From Balanoglossus misakiensis (lineage: Eukaryota; Hemichordata): a DNA stretch of 64,000 nucleotides. Below are positions 1-15,000 of the stretch, in pieces. Numbering within the stretch: the first letter of the stretch is position 1; each line of letters opens with the position of its first letter. The position numbers were made by a program, and so were the translations under genes. Below the pieces are notes generated by a model. That model was not told where the DNA came from. It did not search any database and saw only the letters and a program-made list of their open reading frames with translations. Where the stretch lies: assembly GCA_040954595.2 (NCBI GenBank), contig CM082580.2, positions 14,446,001-14,510,000 on the forward strand, given 5' to 3'.

Positions 1-3000
1 TATAACACAAGTATGCCAACATCTATTGAAGTCTCCCTACGCAATCGCCCTGATGCCGACCAGGAAATTCTTGCTGTGCATGATGTCCAAGAAGAGCAAA
101 CATTCGACGTAGGTGGACGTCAGATAAAAGCAGTGGTCACCTACACTCCACTGGTTGATTTGACTGATGGTCTTCTAAACATATCAGGATTAGAAACGGT
201 TGAGGAGTTTGATGCAGTGTTGAAAACATTGACGTATGACAACCTGAACACCGAGCCCAACAGTGACACACGTGTCATAACTATACAGGTCAATGATGGA
301 GTTTCTTACAGTGCAGTCAAGACTGTCTATGTTGATTTTGAAATGGTCAATGATTCACCCTACTTCAATTCCAATGAGAGACCAAAACCTAGTACCCTGG
401 AAGATGCTGGTCCAGCTACTCAAGTACCAATGACAACATTACAGTTAGCGGGTAAGTGTCTTTGCTATTAAACAATCTTTTTTTCTTCAATACCATTTCC
501 TACAGTGTGGTTATTCCATTTGTTTGTTCTTATTTGTAAGACACATCCATCCATTCATAGGATAATGGAACCAAAAGCTTTGATATATAAATTAGACATT
601 TTACTAACTAAAGTTAAACATTGTTGACTAAATCCTCTTTCCCTGAGAAAGACTGTTGTATCATCATCCCTTTTGTTTAAAACTGCCCATCTGGTTTCAG
701 CTCTGGTTAAATCAAGATTAACATAAAAAGTTAAAATAAAAGAAAGAAATCAGGTTGTTGCATAAACAGGATCTGTTTCCTCAGTTGACGGTATTTTGTG
801 AAACAAAGCAAAGCAAAGAATGCTTAGTTTATCTCGCTTTGTTGCGTCTTTCTGTGTCTTTATAGTACCATTGATCCAAAGCAGATTGCTGTTTATACTA
901 AACTCCTGAAGCTGTCCCGGCCTGAGTCTGGAAAGATGTTTAGGGAGAGAGCAAAGGTACCATCAGAAAGTCATTGAGCTGAAGCCACAGCATCACAACC
1001 CTTGGTCTGCTCAATCACACACTAAATAGTTTACATTTCAGCTGATTAGTTGAGCTTTCTGATGGGAAACCTTGGATGGTAATCATTCACACAGCAATAA
1101 ATCTTCCTGGTGTCACTCCCCTCAGAAGCAAATGTTAATGACTTTACCATTCATACCTACCTCAGTAATGGTTTTTTAAGTGGCATCAGTGTCACTGTGA
1201 CACTTTAATGCCTGGGATCCTGTTTTGGAAATAAACTTGTCCTGCATACTTGGGATATATGGGTGAAGTTTATCACTATTATTAATATTTTTGACATTCT
1301 TACAACTTTCACTGACACTTTCACATGGCTAGCTAATGGAAATGTCGGTTACCTGCCCGTCTGACTGCATGTACCGTACATAAATGTTATACACACAAAT
1401 TGACTAGCCTCTAGTGGTATGCAGAAGTGACAACCTAGATTATTCAATGCCATAACATTTAAGATAACTGGGTGCCCTTCTTGAAGGCTATGATAGTCAG
1501 TGATAAATACATATAAACATCAGTTGAAATTTAGTTTGTGGCATACTTGATCTTTGTGTGGAATGAAGATCAACACAGAAATAAATCTCAATAAAGAAAA
1601 GGAAGATCGGAATCTTTCCAAATAAATAAAACCCCAGTCAAGACTTTCATTTTTTTCAGCGCACTTTCTGTTTTCAAAGTAATCGTAAAACTGTTCCTAT
1701 TTCTGAAACATGTTTAATGAATAGTATGACTTTTGTACTTAGAGAGCAAAGTTCTTCGTCCATTCATTCTCACGGTGGTATGGGTTTCCAGAGTCCTAGA
1801 ATGTTATTTATAGCCTAGTTGTAACATGTAATTGTGGTGTTGTTACTGCTATAAATCTGACCGCCTGACCTTGTATTTCCTGTGCTACAGCCACATCAAC
1901 AGAGTACGTGGATATTGTGCATCAACGCCCACTTAAAAAGGGCGGACTCTGTCACACTCAGAGGAGTCAACGAAACCCATATCATCTAGGCCAGTTGTGG
2001 AAATGCATGAGTTGTACAGTTTGGCCAAAACACGCACTGCATGTGTGTGTTAGCAACTTCGAGCTGTAACACGTCAGCAATGGAAGTTGAAAAGAAATCC
2101 TAGAAGTGATAGTAAATTTTGTATTAAAATATAAATAATCAGTTTGAAAATATACTTTTTGTGCATTTTTAATACCAGGATCGATTATAAGTGATGAAGA
2201 TGGTGATGATCCTGGCATAGCTGTGATTGGTGTGGATAACAGTCATGGATATTGGGAATATCTGGATTTTCCGGGAACATGGACAGGTCTGTGTGTAGAT
2301 ATGATATTATAGTGTGACATCATGGTTGTTACATGCATTTTAGAAACTCGTCTCTGGAATTAAGGCAACTGCATGACCATCAATACGTCTATTCTCAAAT
2401 AAAAAAAATGTTTCCCTGTCAGACAAATCAGATAATAACATGACATGCTCACTTTGATTTTATTTACAGTTATTGACGTTCCAGGCAAGATCCAACCGGA
2501 TGGAACTGTACACCGCAACACCACATTGGACAATTTAGCCATGGTTCTGAGAAGTGAATGGTCTAATTTCATCCGTTTCATACCAGAGCCTGATTGGCAT
2601 GGCACATCATACATTGCATTTGTGGCTTGGGATGGCTCAGGTCAGTCTTTTTGAGATTAGGCTGGGCATATAGGGGTATGGGTAGATTCCTTGAAGATCA
2701 GTTTGTCGTATCTGTTCATATTTCATATGTTTCTCAGTTTATATCTTTCATGTTATTTAATAACATTGGGAATACTCTAAGTTATGTTTACTTTTATGCA
2801 TATAAATAACAAAATTCAGTAAGATTTCCAAATGTATCATTAATCATTTAAAAAGAAAAGGAAATCTTTCTTGCATATGACCTTCTTTTGAATGACCCAG
2901 TGATGGCTAAATATAAAATGCAATTTCCACTTCTTCCTGTAAAGCTGACTCACATGATAAAAATTTGAAGTTGGGCCATCCCTGTTTACCCTTATACTGA

Positions 3001-6000
3001 TATGAACACTGCATTTCCTTTGCATTTTACCGTACTAAGTTCTGCTTCTGTTGCCTGTGTTGACCTAGAATCTAGTCTAGAGTTTTCTTGTGTAGAAACA
3101 TTGATTGCAAAGTGGCACCCTAATGAATCTGTCTTTGTTTGATTGATTGATTGATTGATTGACACAGGTGGCAGTGGAAGTTTGGAAGATGGTGAATACA
3201 TCAATGCCACATCTTTCAATGACACTGATCCCTTCAGGTTAGTATACCCGTGTGTGTGTATGATGAAGCGCTTTCACAATTCAAACTTTAATTTTGAAAT
3301 GTTGCCATGAATGATTCATTGTGAATGTTGTAAATGATGATCAATGTGGCACATAGATTGGCTTAAAATTTTTCCATTCATACCCAAATTTACAGTACTT
3401 TGGATGATGTTAATATTTACTTGTGTGCAATCTTGCTTTGTTCACTCAGTGTGGATGTTGTAACCATTGCTCTGGAGATCTACCCAGTCAATGACAATCC
3501 AGTCCTAGATCCATCTGTGAGAATTGAAATGACTTCAATCAAAGAAGATGCTACCGCTGGTGATGGAGACAGCGTGCAAGTGTTGCTTAGCAACTGCAGT
3601 GACGTGGATATCAGCAGTGAGGAGGAGCTCCTAGGTGTTGCTATAATTGGTAGGATGATTGAAATCAATTTTCTGACAAGTTTAATTAGTTGTATTAAAA
3701 ATAGGTTCATATGTTATAAACCTATATGTACATTTGTTTAAAGGTATACAATCACCCTTAATTTACATATGCCCATATATAGTTAAAAGGGCGTGGCTAA
3801 GTCTTTGAATGACCATTTGGTGGTGCAATTTCTTCATGTGTTCACCCTGTGAAAGTCTGTGATTGGCTAGATCTCAAATTTTTATGGTAATTAACTGACT
3901 CAATTTGCAAAGATGAATGTGTACACGTACCTTTAAATGTGTGAAATTACAAATATCAGTAAATGTATAATAAGCAATTAGTAAACATTTGTGATGTTTG
4001 TTTCTCTATCCCTTATTAGCTGCTGACCTTAATAATGGCCAATGGCAATACAGTCTTGACGATGGCATGTCATGGACTGAAGTATCTCCTGTCACTGCCG
4101 ACAGTGCATTGCTACTGGGTGACAGCAGAGGTGATGTCAAGCACAGAATCCGATTCATACCAAACCCTGACTGGAATGGTGTTGCTACACTCACGTTCAA
4201 AGCCTGGGATTTCTCCAATAATCTGACAGCTGGCATGTCACAGGTATGGGAGAATCTGTTAAAATAATGATCTTACAATGCAGATCTACCAGTAGCTTAT
4301 TCCAAACAATCGGCACTTGAATGACCTTGGGCGCATGATTCCTGTATTTGGTTGATTTTTATCTGTGACAGTGTTTTATGTCCTTGTCCCCAACATGAGG
4401 ACATAAAATACATAAATTTCATAAACTTTTGACTGGTTTGTGAAAATGTAAGACATTGTGATGGTGTTTCTGCCATATGCAGAGTTTTCACCTCTGAAAT
4501 GCAACCAATAAACTGTTGAAAAGATCAAAATGTCACTCAGCTGTACTTTGAACAATGTCAAACAAGTCTTCAACCGTTTACTTTAAAGACTCTGGTTTAC
4601 GTGTCCCACCACCACCCACCATCATCGTGATAAAAGTTTACAACCAAACTAAGTGTTAGTACTGAAAGCCTGTCGAAATGGAGAAGCAAAAATATACACT
4701 CATACTTTCCCTTAAAATTATACATCAACATTTGTATTTCATTCAATACATAGTACAGATGTTAAAAGCAAGGACTGCACACTTCTGGAAAGTCCTAAAA
4801 AATCCTGGAAAAAATATTACGTCTGGAAACTCCTGGACTAACCCACTTTTGATTTTGTGAAATTTGTAAAAGAGCACTCATGGTCAGTAGCACAATATAA
4901 CAACATGTTTAAATAGATTAATAGGGAAATGCATGGTGACAAGTTTCAGGAAATGGGGATAATCAGTTTCACAATATATATTTTATTAATAGAATTTATG
5001 CACATCACTACTTCCATCAAAGTGTGTAAGGGCCCACTCGAAGATTTATTCTGCAGTTTCAAATCTGAGTAATGAGTGTCAATCAAGAACCGTCTAAGGG
5101 CTGTACTGCCACTGCATGCACACCGAAAACTTCCTTTCAATTACAAGTAATACATTTTCAACTGCGCATCACAATAAATTCTCAAACATAAACCTATAAA
5201 GCTTCTCCCCACCATGTCCATACTAAACTTGCTATGATTCAGTGCCCTGTGAGATCTGTGAACTAATCACCCACACACTCCTATACCTCGTGAGATCATG
5301 AGATCATTTGGATGTGAGAATAGTCAACGCCTACACCTATTAACTTCTGACAGTGAAAGCTGTTAAACCATGATGTTTCCAAACAGTATCCAAGATGCAG
5401 TGGCATCTTATAATATGGCAACAATGGCCCCCTGCAGTTGTCGTAATATTTATTTACATATAAGTGCTATGCACCATAGTCTTGTTTTCATTGACCGTGA
5501 ATTGGTCTCCAGTTGACCCCCTTCCAATGACCTTAGATTGAACTTTCTCAATGTTCCTTGGTGAAGACAGCACACGATTTCATTAACTTTCACCTTCAAA
5601 GGTATCCTTAAATTTTGATTCTGTATTTAGTAAAGGTTAAAATGCAAATTACTTAGTACTTGCACACATACTGCAGTTCTGTTTGGTTAACCTGATAGTT
5701 TACGTGTACTGTAGATGAAATGTTGAGTTTAATCCTGGAGAGTGTTTGGTCTATAAAGGATATTTGTACAAACAATTTTAAACAAAGTTTGTTTAGTTGC
5801 AGAGTGTATTGGTAATGTGCCAGTTTGATTTAATATTATCAGAGCTATAAGTACATTTTCCACAGTGGTGACTTCAACAGCATGGTCACTGTCTCCTTTT
5901 ATCATTTCCGCAGGTTGACACAACGACGTCCAGCGCCACTGAAGGTGCATTCAGCATTAGTGAGGGCACTGCAGTGCTTACAGTAGAACCCGTCAATGAC

Positions 6001-9000
6001 TCGCCTATTCTCAAACAGGCCACTTTCTTCCCCTCTGTAAGAGAAGATGTTATCTCCTCAACTGGCACTGTCATCATACAAATTATTCTGTGGACATGGA
6101 GTGATGTCGATGTTGGGGACGTACCAGGTGCCGCAGTAGTTGCTACGGACAACAGATTTGGATATTGGCAGTACACATGCGATGGTGGCTATCCGTTCAA
6201 CTGGGTCAACTTCACAGGCAGCTACTACAAAGGTCAACTCATTTTCCAGACGCCAAACTTTGAGGCTGCCACTCTGCTGTCTGCCACCTGTAGAATTCGC
6301 TTCATTCCGCAGTCAAATTTCAACACTCAATACGACAGCAATGGTGACGCACGACCCGCAGAGGACATGCCCTTTATTACGATACTAGCATGGGATCAGA
6401 GTGGAGAGACCAGCACCATGATTGGCCAGTATGGTGTGGATGTCACTGACCACGCTGATGACCCTCACAACCCGTACAGTTCAGAATTCTACAACGTGAC
6501 GCTGGAAATTCAATCCAGCAATGACAGGCCAATTATGAAAGTTGGCGGAATAGACTCTGTAAACTTTGAAAACACATTTATGGAGAACTCGTATTCAGTA
6601 GGCATTGTTGCTGATGACTTGGTGTTGTACGATGTGGATAGTTCCAGAGTTCGTTATGTGACAGTCACCATTGCCTATGATTTCGCATCTGTCTTGGGAC
6701 TTGGATACCCTGAAGTAATGGACTGTGAGGGCGCCACCAATGCAAGCAATGCTCACGAACAGATCTATTTCAACGTCAGTGGCACACCCCTTGAAGCAAC
6801 AGTGCAGTCTTGGTGTCCCTTTGAGATCAAGTTTGCTCATGGCATGGAATCACTTGTCGCAGACTTTATCACAGTCATGAAAACTCTGCAGTACGCGAAC
6901 ACGAAGCAAGAACCCCATCCTGCTGATCGCATTATCTCATTTAGAGTCAGAGACACGTACACCTATGGTTACACTGTGCAGACAACAGTTCACATGCAGC
7001 TGGAAAATGACGCCCCAGTTTTAGTTCTACATCTAGCTGGAGACATCTTCTCTATTGTCACTTACACAGAAGGACAGGGGGAATTACAAATCACTCCAGA
7101 TCTGCAACTGACCGACAGTGATAGTCCGTATATTGTAAATGCAACAATCAAACTTGCAAACTTTGATGAAGGCTATGAAATACTTGATGTGAATACCGAA
7201 GGAACTGGTATTGATCAAACATTCATGGATGGTGAGCTGACTTTACTGGGTGGAGATACAGTGGCAAATTATTCACAGGTGCTGCGTTCTCTCACTTACA
7301 CTAACTCTCGTCCAGATGCAGACTACGCAGAAAGGACCGTGGAAATCACTGTAAATGATGGCGAGTTGGACTCGGAAACTGTGGAGTGTCGTCTGACGTA
7401 TGTAACTGTCAACAACCCGCCTGTTCTGACACCCATTCAGGTTAATTTGAATTCCATCAGAGAAGATGACAAGAACTCAACTGGTAATGCAGTTGTAGAT
7501 CTGCTTGTGCATGCGTCTGATGCAGACAATACAGTGTTGGGTATTGCATTGCTGGACTCCGATAATGATAAAGGAAGATGGCAGTATACATTGGATGGGA
7601 GTAACTGGAATGATATCCAAGTCAATGGTATCACAGATGCACTGCTCCTTACATCACTGCCGGAAGAGCAGCACAGGGTGAGATTCCTGCCAGATGACAA
7701 CTTCCACGGTGAAAGTTGGATATTGTTCAAAGCGTGGGACTTGACAAGCAATTACATAGACGGTGCTACCAATATGGATGTGAGCGGAGCTGATCTGGTG
7801 ACTGGTGCCTTCAGTGTTAATGAGACATTTGCAGGGATTCAGGTTGAATCAGTGAATGATTCCCCAGTGTTGCTGAGTGGTGGCACATTGCCTGAAATCC
7901 AAGAGGACATTGAACCAGAGGACAACTTGGGAATTAAAGTAGACAACTTGTTGAAAGATAAATTTTCAGATGAGGATGATGATGCTGTTGGCATAGCTGT
8001 AATTGGTGTGGATAATCGCCATGGTAACTGGCAGTACAGCTGCAACAAGACGGGACCTCTTCAGTGGGTTGATTTTATTGGTGACATCATTTATGGCAAA
8101 GTAGTTCCCGAGACACCAGTGGCAGAAAAAGCGACTCTGTTGTCCACAAACTGCTCTGTACGGTTTCAACCACAGAAGAACTTCAATACTGAATTTGATC
8201 TCAGTGGTGATGAGCGGCCAAGCTCTGATATTCCAGCTGTCACTGTACTCGCATGGGATAACACTGGTGGAACCATGGGACATGTTGGCAAGTACGGACA
8301 AGACACCACAGGGAACATGGAGAATGAAAGTGAATTCAGTTCTGTGGCATTCAACTTCACAGTCACTGTAAAGTCAATCAATGATCCACCTGTTCTAAAA
8401 CTAGGCAAGTGGGACAACTTTGACAGCATTTTCACGGAAGATGGACCCGCTGTACACATTGTTGACTTGTCAGAATTGGAGCTGATGGACATCGATAATT
8501 CCTACTTTCAGAACATAATGGTCAGCATTGAAAACGTTGAGGATGGGGATTCAGAAACCTTGACTGTTATGACATCAGACTTGGTCAGCATTTCCAATTC
8601 CCAAATCAGTGTCGTGTATGACACAGATGAAGGCACAGCAACTGCAAATGTTTCAATGACTCTACAAAAGCACATGAATGCCACTGTGATTGGTGCGACT
8701 ACACTCACTTTCACAGCAACAGGGTCCAACAAGGGCATCCCAGTACAAGCTGCTCAGACAATACTCAGACACATTCTTTATCACAACAGTGAAGATGAAC
8801 CTTCCAATGCGACAAGAAGAATCACAGTTAAGATCAACGACACAGTAAACACTACTTCAGCAGTGACTTCAGTTCCCATTCAGCTCATTGGTGACCATGC
8901 ACCAGAGGTGGTTGTTCCGACCACAGAATTGAACTTCACAGAGGGGGACTCTGATGCATTCTTATTCCCCGATCTCCAACTCACTGATCAAGACCACAAT

Positions 9001-12000
9001 GAATATTTCTACATGGCTTCTACTGTGATTACCATTGACCCTCCACTTGAAAACACATTATTGGAATACATCACCATCACAGACCACGCTGACCTTCTAG
9101 CAGTAACCTTTGATCCTACATCTGGAGCAATGCTAATCAGTGGCACAGCATCAACTCAACACTACCAAGAAGCACTGAGAAGTATCATTTACAAAAATCA
9201 CATGGATGAACCAGAGCCCTCAACAAAGTACATCACTGTCACGGTAACAGATGAAGATGGCTTCCAAAGTAACACAGCCACTGTTGCATTGTCAATTCTT
9301 GTTATCAATGACCACGTCCCAGTTGTTTCTACAGGTGATCACTTTATCTTCACAGAAGATACAGACACTACAATTCTGTTATCGGACAACTTAACCATAC
9401 ATGTATCTGATGCTGACAGTGGCAACCTGCCGTTACATGCTGTTCACATTTCCATTGAAAATGCAACTGATGGTGACCAAGAATTCTTGGAGGTGGTTAC
9501 ATCTGGTGAAATCAGCCAAGAATATCTGCCAGACACACACACCCTGATCATTCGAGGGCCAGCGGATGTCACCGACTACCAACAAGTGTTGGATACGCTG
9601 AGTTACACCAATACAGCAGAGGAGCCCACTCCAGGGATTCACTGCATACAGATCATTGTGAGTGATGGCGAACACACCAGCTCTCCAGCCACGATCAGCA
9701 TTGAGATACAACCTGTTAATGACAGACCTCTCCTTGACCTTGATTCACTGACCAGTGGCCAGAATCTGACCTTGACTTACACAGAGAATTCAGGCAGTGT
9801 GAAGCTACTGGACAATCAGACCTTCAGACTGCTGGACTATGATGACATCTACCTGCAGTCTGCCATTGTCACTCTGAAGAACCCCACTGATGGAGACATG
9901 GAAATGCTCCATGTTACAACAACAGGAACCAACATTGTGATTGGCAATGTGAATGTAACTATGACACAGATTAGCATGGCTGGAGAAGACACAGTGGAAA
10001 TTTACAGACAGGTCTTACTGAGCTTACGGTATGAGAACACCAATCATAACATCAGTCCAGACCAGAGAGTAATCCAACTACAAGTGTTTGATGGGCAAGT
10101 CACATCTGAAGCATACATATTCATCAATATAATTGCAGTGAATGACCCACCTATAATTGATCTAAATGGATTGTCTGAAGGGTTAGACCATTCTGTTAAT
10201 TTCACTGAAGAAGGCGATGGAGTCAGACTGAGTGATGGAATCATGGTGGTGGATTATGATGATGAAAGCTTGGTGAGTGCCATGGTGGAAATAACAAACC
10301 CCAGAGACGGGGTGTTGGAAGAGATCATTTTTAACACAAGTCTTGTGTGGCAGCTACGGTTAATGTGTGAATACAACAATACAACCAGTCAGCTTATCAT
10401 AACTGGTATCCAGCCTGTTATTTCTTACCAGCGTGTGTTCAACACGCTGATGTATGTCAATTATGCTGATGAGCCCAACCCTGAGACAAGATTCATTAAA
10501 TTCCTCGTCTACGATGGAGCGAACTTCAGTGAGCCAGCACTTACAAAGGTGGCTATCATTCTGACCAATGACATTCCTGTTCTTCATATCGCCCATGAAG
10601 ATACAAACTCAACTGTGTATAAAACTACCTTCATTGAAGACAACAAACCAGTTGCACTTGTGGAAACCGCCCACACAACTGTGACCGACAATGATGATGC
10701 TACACTCGAACAGTTGTCTGTGCATATTGATAATGTTCTTGATCAAGGATCTGAAACTTTATTCTTTGATCTGGCAACACTGCCAACTCACATCAATATC
10801 ACAAAAATATTATCTGCAGCTGAATTTGCTGAGATGAATTTCCAGACATGCCCTGATCACCTTGACATATCAGAAATTGTAATAGACTATGATTTTACTT
10901 TGGAGGAATGGACAGAGATTTTAAAATCACTTCGCTACTGCAACAGGAACCAGAACTTGACAGGTGGAGAACGTGAAATCAGAATGTCTCTGATAGACTC
11001 ACAGAATGGTGAGAGTAATACCTGTTACAGTTATGTGGACGTCATTCCTGTGAATGATCCACCAGCCATGACTCAACCACTGGCAATGACATATAGAATT
11101 GAAGAAGATCACAATCTCACTATTCCAATCCTTCCACATTTCGAAGACCAGGAAGAAACACTAACAAGTACTTCCATTCAAATTGTGGCCGCTCCAGACC
11201 ATGGTAGTGTCATCATCGTAGACGACATCAACTACTATCCAGAAGTCAATGATTATGGCAATTACACACTGACTTTCCAAGTCTGTGACAGTTTCAACGA
11301 CTGCTCGCCTCCGATAGAGATCAGGATTGAAGTCCAGTCGGTTAATGACCCACCTTTCCTTGTGGAACCACTGCAAGTCAGCTTCGATGAAGACCAGCCC
11401 ATTATGATCAACCTGAAACAGTTTGTCCGAGATTATGAAGATGACATCATCCCAGGTGGTGCCTATCCAGAGGTTACTGCTGTGGACGGTCCACACACAG
11501 GCACGCGGGCAGTGTCAGTTGATAACAGATATATGGCTTTCACTCCCAGTCCAAACTTCCATGGCCATGATAGCATTACTGTGGATTATTGTGACAGTGA
11601 TGGCGCCTGCCTGAATGATGTTGTAATCCTGATCGATGTTAAATCTGTCAATGATTTGCCGGTCGTTTCGATAAACTACCCTGGCGAGACTGATTTGTTC
11701 AGATGCGACGAGGATGAGAATATTCAAATTGAAATCACAGTGGAAGATGTAGAAGACAGGACACCTGGTAACATCACCATTCTTACAGTTCAACATGGTG
11801 TAGCAGAACACAATTCTACAAACCAATCAGAAATTCTCACCCAGGAATCAGTTTACCAGGTGACAACCCACATTGACTATACACCAGATGATAACTATTT
11901 CGGAGCTGATGAAGTAATATTTGAAGTTTGTGATTGGGATGGTGGATGCGTAAATGACACAATTTACATAAACATTCAGCTGGTTAATGATCCACCAGTG

Positions 12001-15000
12001 GTTGGAATAACAACACTACACATCCGTGAGGATGAGACACTGACCATTTCTGTTCCTGCAGACCTAAACATCACTGATGTAGATGATGATCTTGATTACA
12101 GTAACATCTGGCTGATTAGCAACATCAGTGTTGGGATGCTATCAGATGACGACACTCCTACATGGTGGTATCAACCACCAGAGAATTTCTACTCAAGTCA
12201 GCCAGATGATGTAGTTTTCCGCATCAGAGTGTGTGACTCAGACTCAGCAGATCCCAAATGCACAGATGCTGATATACAGATTGTCATTGCTCCGGTCAAT
12301 GATCCACCTTTGACCCCAGCTATTCAGGTCCAATTTGATGAGGACAGCATCTACACTGTGAATCTGTCATTGTATGTGTCTGATGTGGAAGATGGTCCCA
12401 TTGATTTAACAAAGATAGAACTTATTCAGCCACTGCCTCATCTGGTCAATGCCAGCTATGACAGCCTGACTGGATTGGTCACTTTAACAGGTGTTCCCGA
12501 TGGCTTTGGTCATGAAACGGTTGCTTACAAGGCTTGTGATTCACAAGATGTCTGCAGTGAAGATGGAGTGATACAGGTTGAAGTATTCAATGTCAATGAT
12601 CCACCTGTGGCAGATGATTTCCTGTACATGGCGAGCCAAGATAAGCTTCAACTCATAAGCATATCAGAACACATCCATGATGCAGATTTGTCTGAATCTG
12701 ACAAACTTACATCCTTGGTGGTTTTTCTGATTGACTCTCAAACTGGAGAGTACACCGAACATGTCAACACTGAAAATGGAGGGACTGTGAAATTTCTGGC
12801 CCAGAAACAGCACATAGTGCTGACTTATGAACCAGAGGAACATTACATCGGATCAGATGGCTTCAGTTATGCTGTGTGTGATCAATGTGATGAGAGACTC
12901 GGTGTGGTGGCGTTGACAGACACTGGCTGCACCAAACAAGTCCAACAAAACAACGACAGCAGTACATGGCCTGATGGCAGACACATCGCTTGTGACCATG
13001 GCAACGTGGAAGTGTTGGTTCTCAATTCCAATGAAGCACCGGTTGTGAAGGACATATCTGCAAGCACTGTCATGCCAGCATCTGTCGTCTTAGAACCCTA
13101 CCCAGAAGAGTTTGCTGGTCTGACAACAGATGCCATAGGTGTTTATGACCCAGATGATCTTCAGGCTGCTCTTCTACTGGCCAACAGCGAGGACCTTCAA
13201 TTATACCATCTTAACAATGGCACAGACATCAATATTACAAGCACAACTGTAGTGACTCAACCAAAATTAGGAAGTGTACATCTTGTCTTCTCGGATGACT
13301 CCATTCCAGCATTCCTATACACTCCATTTTATGATCAGCATGGATATGACAGTTTTGTTTTTCAAATCTGTGACCAGCAAACAAAGTGGCAAGAGTCGAA
13401 GTGCTCCTGGGCAACTGCTAAGATTCATGTGATGATCCCAGGCCCCAACATTACAGCCCTGATTGCCAGCCCAGCCCAGGAGACTGTCCAGCAGCTCAGC
13501 ATGCACACAGATTGCAAATTCTCACGCCAGGACACCATCACAGTGATGTTTGACACAGACACCAACATGCCACCTTACCACAACACTGACTCGCAGCTAA
13601 CCACAAGAGATCTAAACACGCTGTTCAAATTTGCAGATCCATTCATAACAGAAAATAAAAACAGCAACCCATATGTGGGTCAATGGGTGACCCCAGACAC
13701 ACTGAGCATTACCATCATTGATGAAGGCTACCCACAGCCAGATGTTGAAATAGGCAAATGGTTTCTGTCCATTAAGGAGCAGTCTCCATGTGGTGGCTAT
13801 GATGCATACTCCAAAGATCCCTTACCATCAGAAATGTGGTCAGATTACTGTCTTACAAGTGCAGGCTACAGTTCAGCACATTCCACATCAACATCATCAC
13901 CACTGCAGGGCAGCTGGGGGTATCACATTCCCACAGTTAAAGACATCATCATCCGCAATGACAACGTTCCTATGGTGAAACTCAGAGAGAACAGCGACTA
14001 CTTTGGTGAAGACTCAGAATTGGTCCTGAGTCTGTGGCCACCTCTGTCGTATAACCAGCTCTTGGCTCTGTGCCAGCTGGAACCTGATGAAGTGTTGGAC
14101 CTCAGTGTGTTCGGTCAGGGAACTGAGCTCTTGAAAGCCAACTGTGAAAATGTAATACCAGGAGAGTCAGTTGAGCAGGATCCTGTGAATTCAGAAACGA
14201 GGAGACGCTCATTTGGACATGATGAAGAATCTGTGAACTTTAAAAACAACCTCAGCACCAGATTTAGAAGATCCACTGAAAGAAATGATTCAACAACAAT
14301 AATGCCTGTTTTCACAGAGCTTGTGTTTGAGATCACCAAGATGAACGAGATGCTAACAGGACCTGAAGCAGACAGGGAGCATTTTATCAACACCATCTCT
14401 TCATCTGTGAGAACTGACAAGATTGCTGACATCGTCTCGGTCTTGACTGGTATGATAAGGCAAGATGTCTTAAACTACACAAGTGATATCATTGACGCAT
14501 CTGAGTTGGCTAAACTCTACCAGGAATACATCTCTGATCAGACTCCACAAGTCCTCAGCGTGACGGCCAATGATCCAGACAACCTGGATTTGGAGTTTAG
14601 TAATGGGGATACCATCACAGTAGAGTTTGACAGAGACACCAACAGCCCACTGGTAGAAACCAAGGAAGATCTTGATAGAATTCTCACATTTGATGCATCG
14701 CTGGGATTAGATTACACTGGCTTCTGGAGAACAGCAAAGAAACTGGAAATACTGATTGTAGATTCAACACACCATAGTCGTGACAAACGAGACTTGCAGA
14801 ATATTTCATTCACTTTCACTCACAATACCCTGTACTCGGGACAAGAATTCACTGGTCAATATCCCTACCTGCCAACCACAAGACCCAACTGTGTGGGAGT
14901 GAATGTCTGCGGAGGAAACTCTAGTGCCCCCACAGTTGGCATCTGTAGTGAGGATGGCCTATCCTGTCGGGCAACTGGCACGTACTACATTTCAGGGGGA

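Larger units (their letters stand above)
1..6000 (+). other. Intron-split N-terminal modules (B0, A1, A2) of the giant protein
   Basis: The first seen exon (1-451) is a type B module (VLKTLTYDN, VITIQVNDG, linker VNDSPYF) plus the start of module A1. A1 continues through 2179-3237: GVDNSHGYWEY, FIRFIPEPDWHG, FVAWDGSG. Exons 3450-3649 and 4020-4243 hold the A1 linker (VNDNPVL) and module A2 (GQWQYSLDDG, RIRFIPNPDWNG, FKAWDFS), which finishes in the giant exon at VNDSPIL. Introns fall inside modules, not at module borders. Two introns follow phase 1 within the GIAVIG/WQY part of the fold (after 451 and after 3649), so A1 and A2 may have been duplicated with their introns. Confidence 0.8.
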
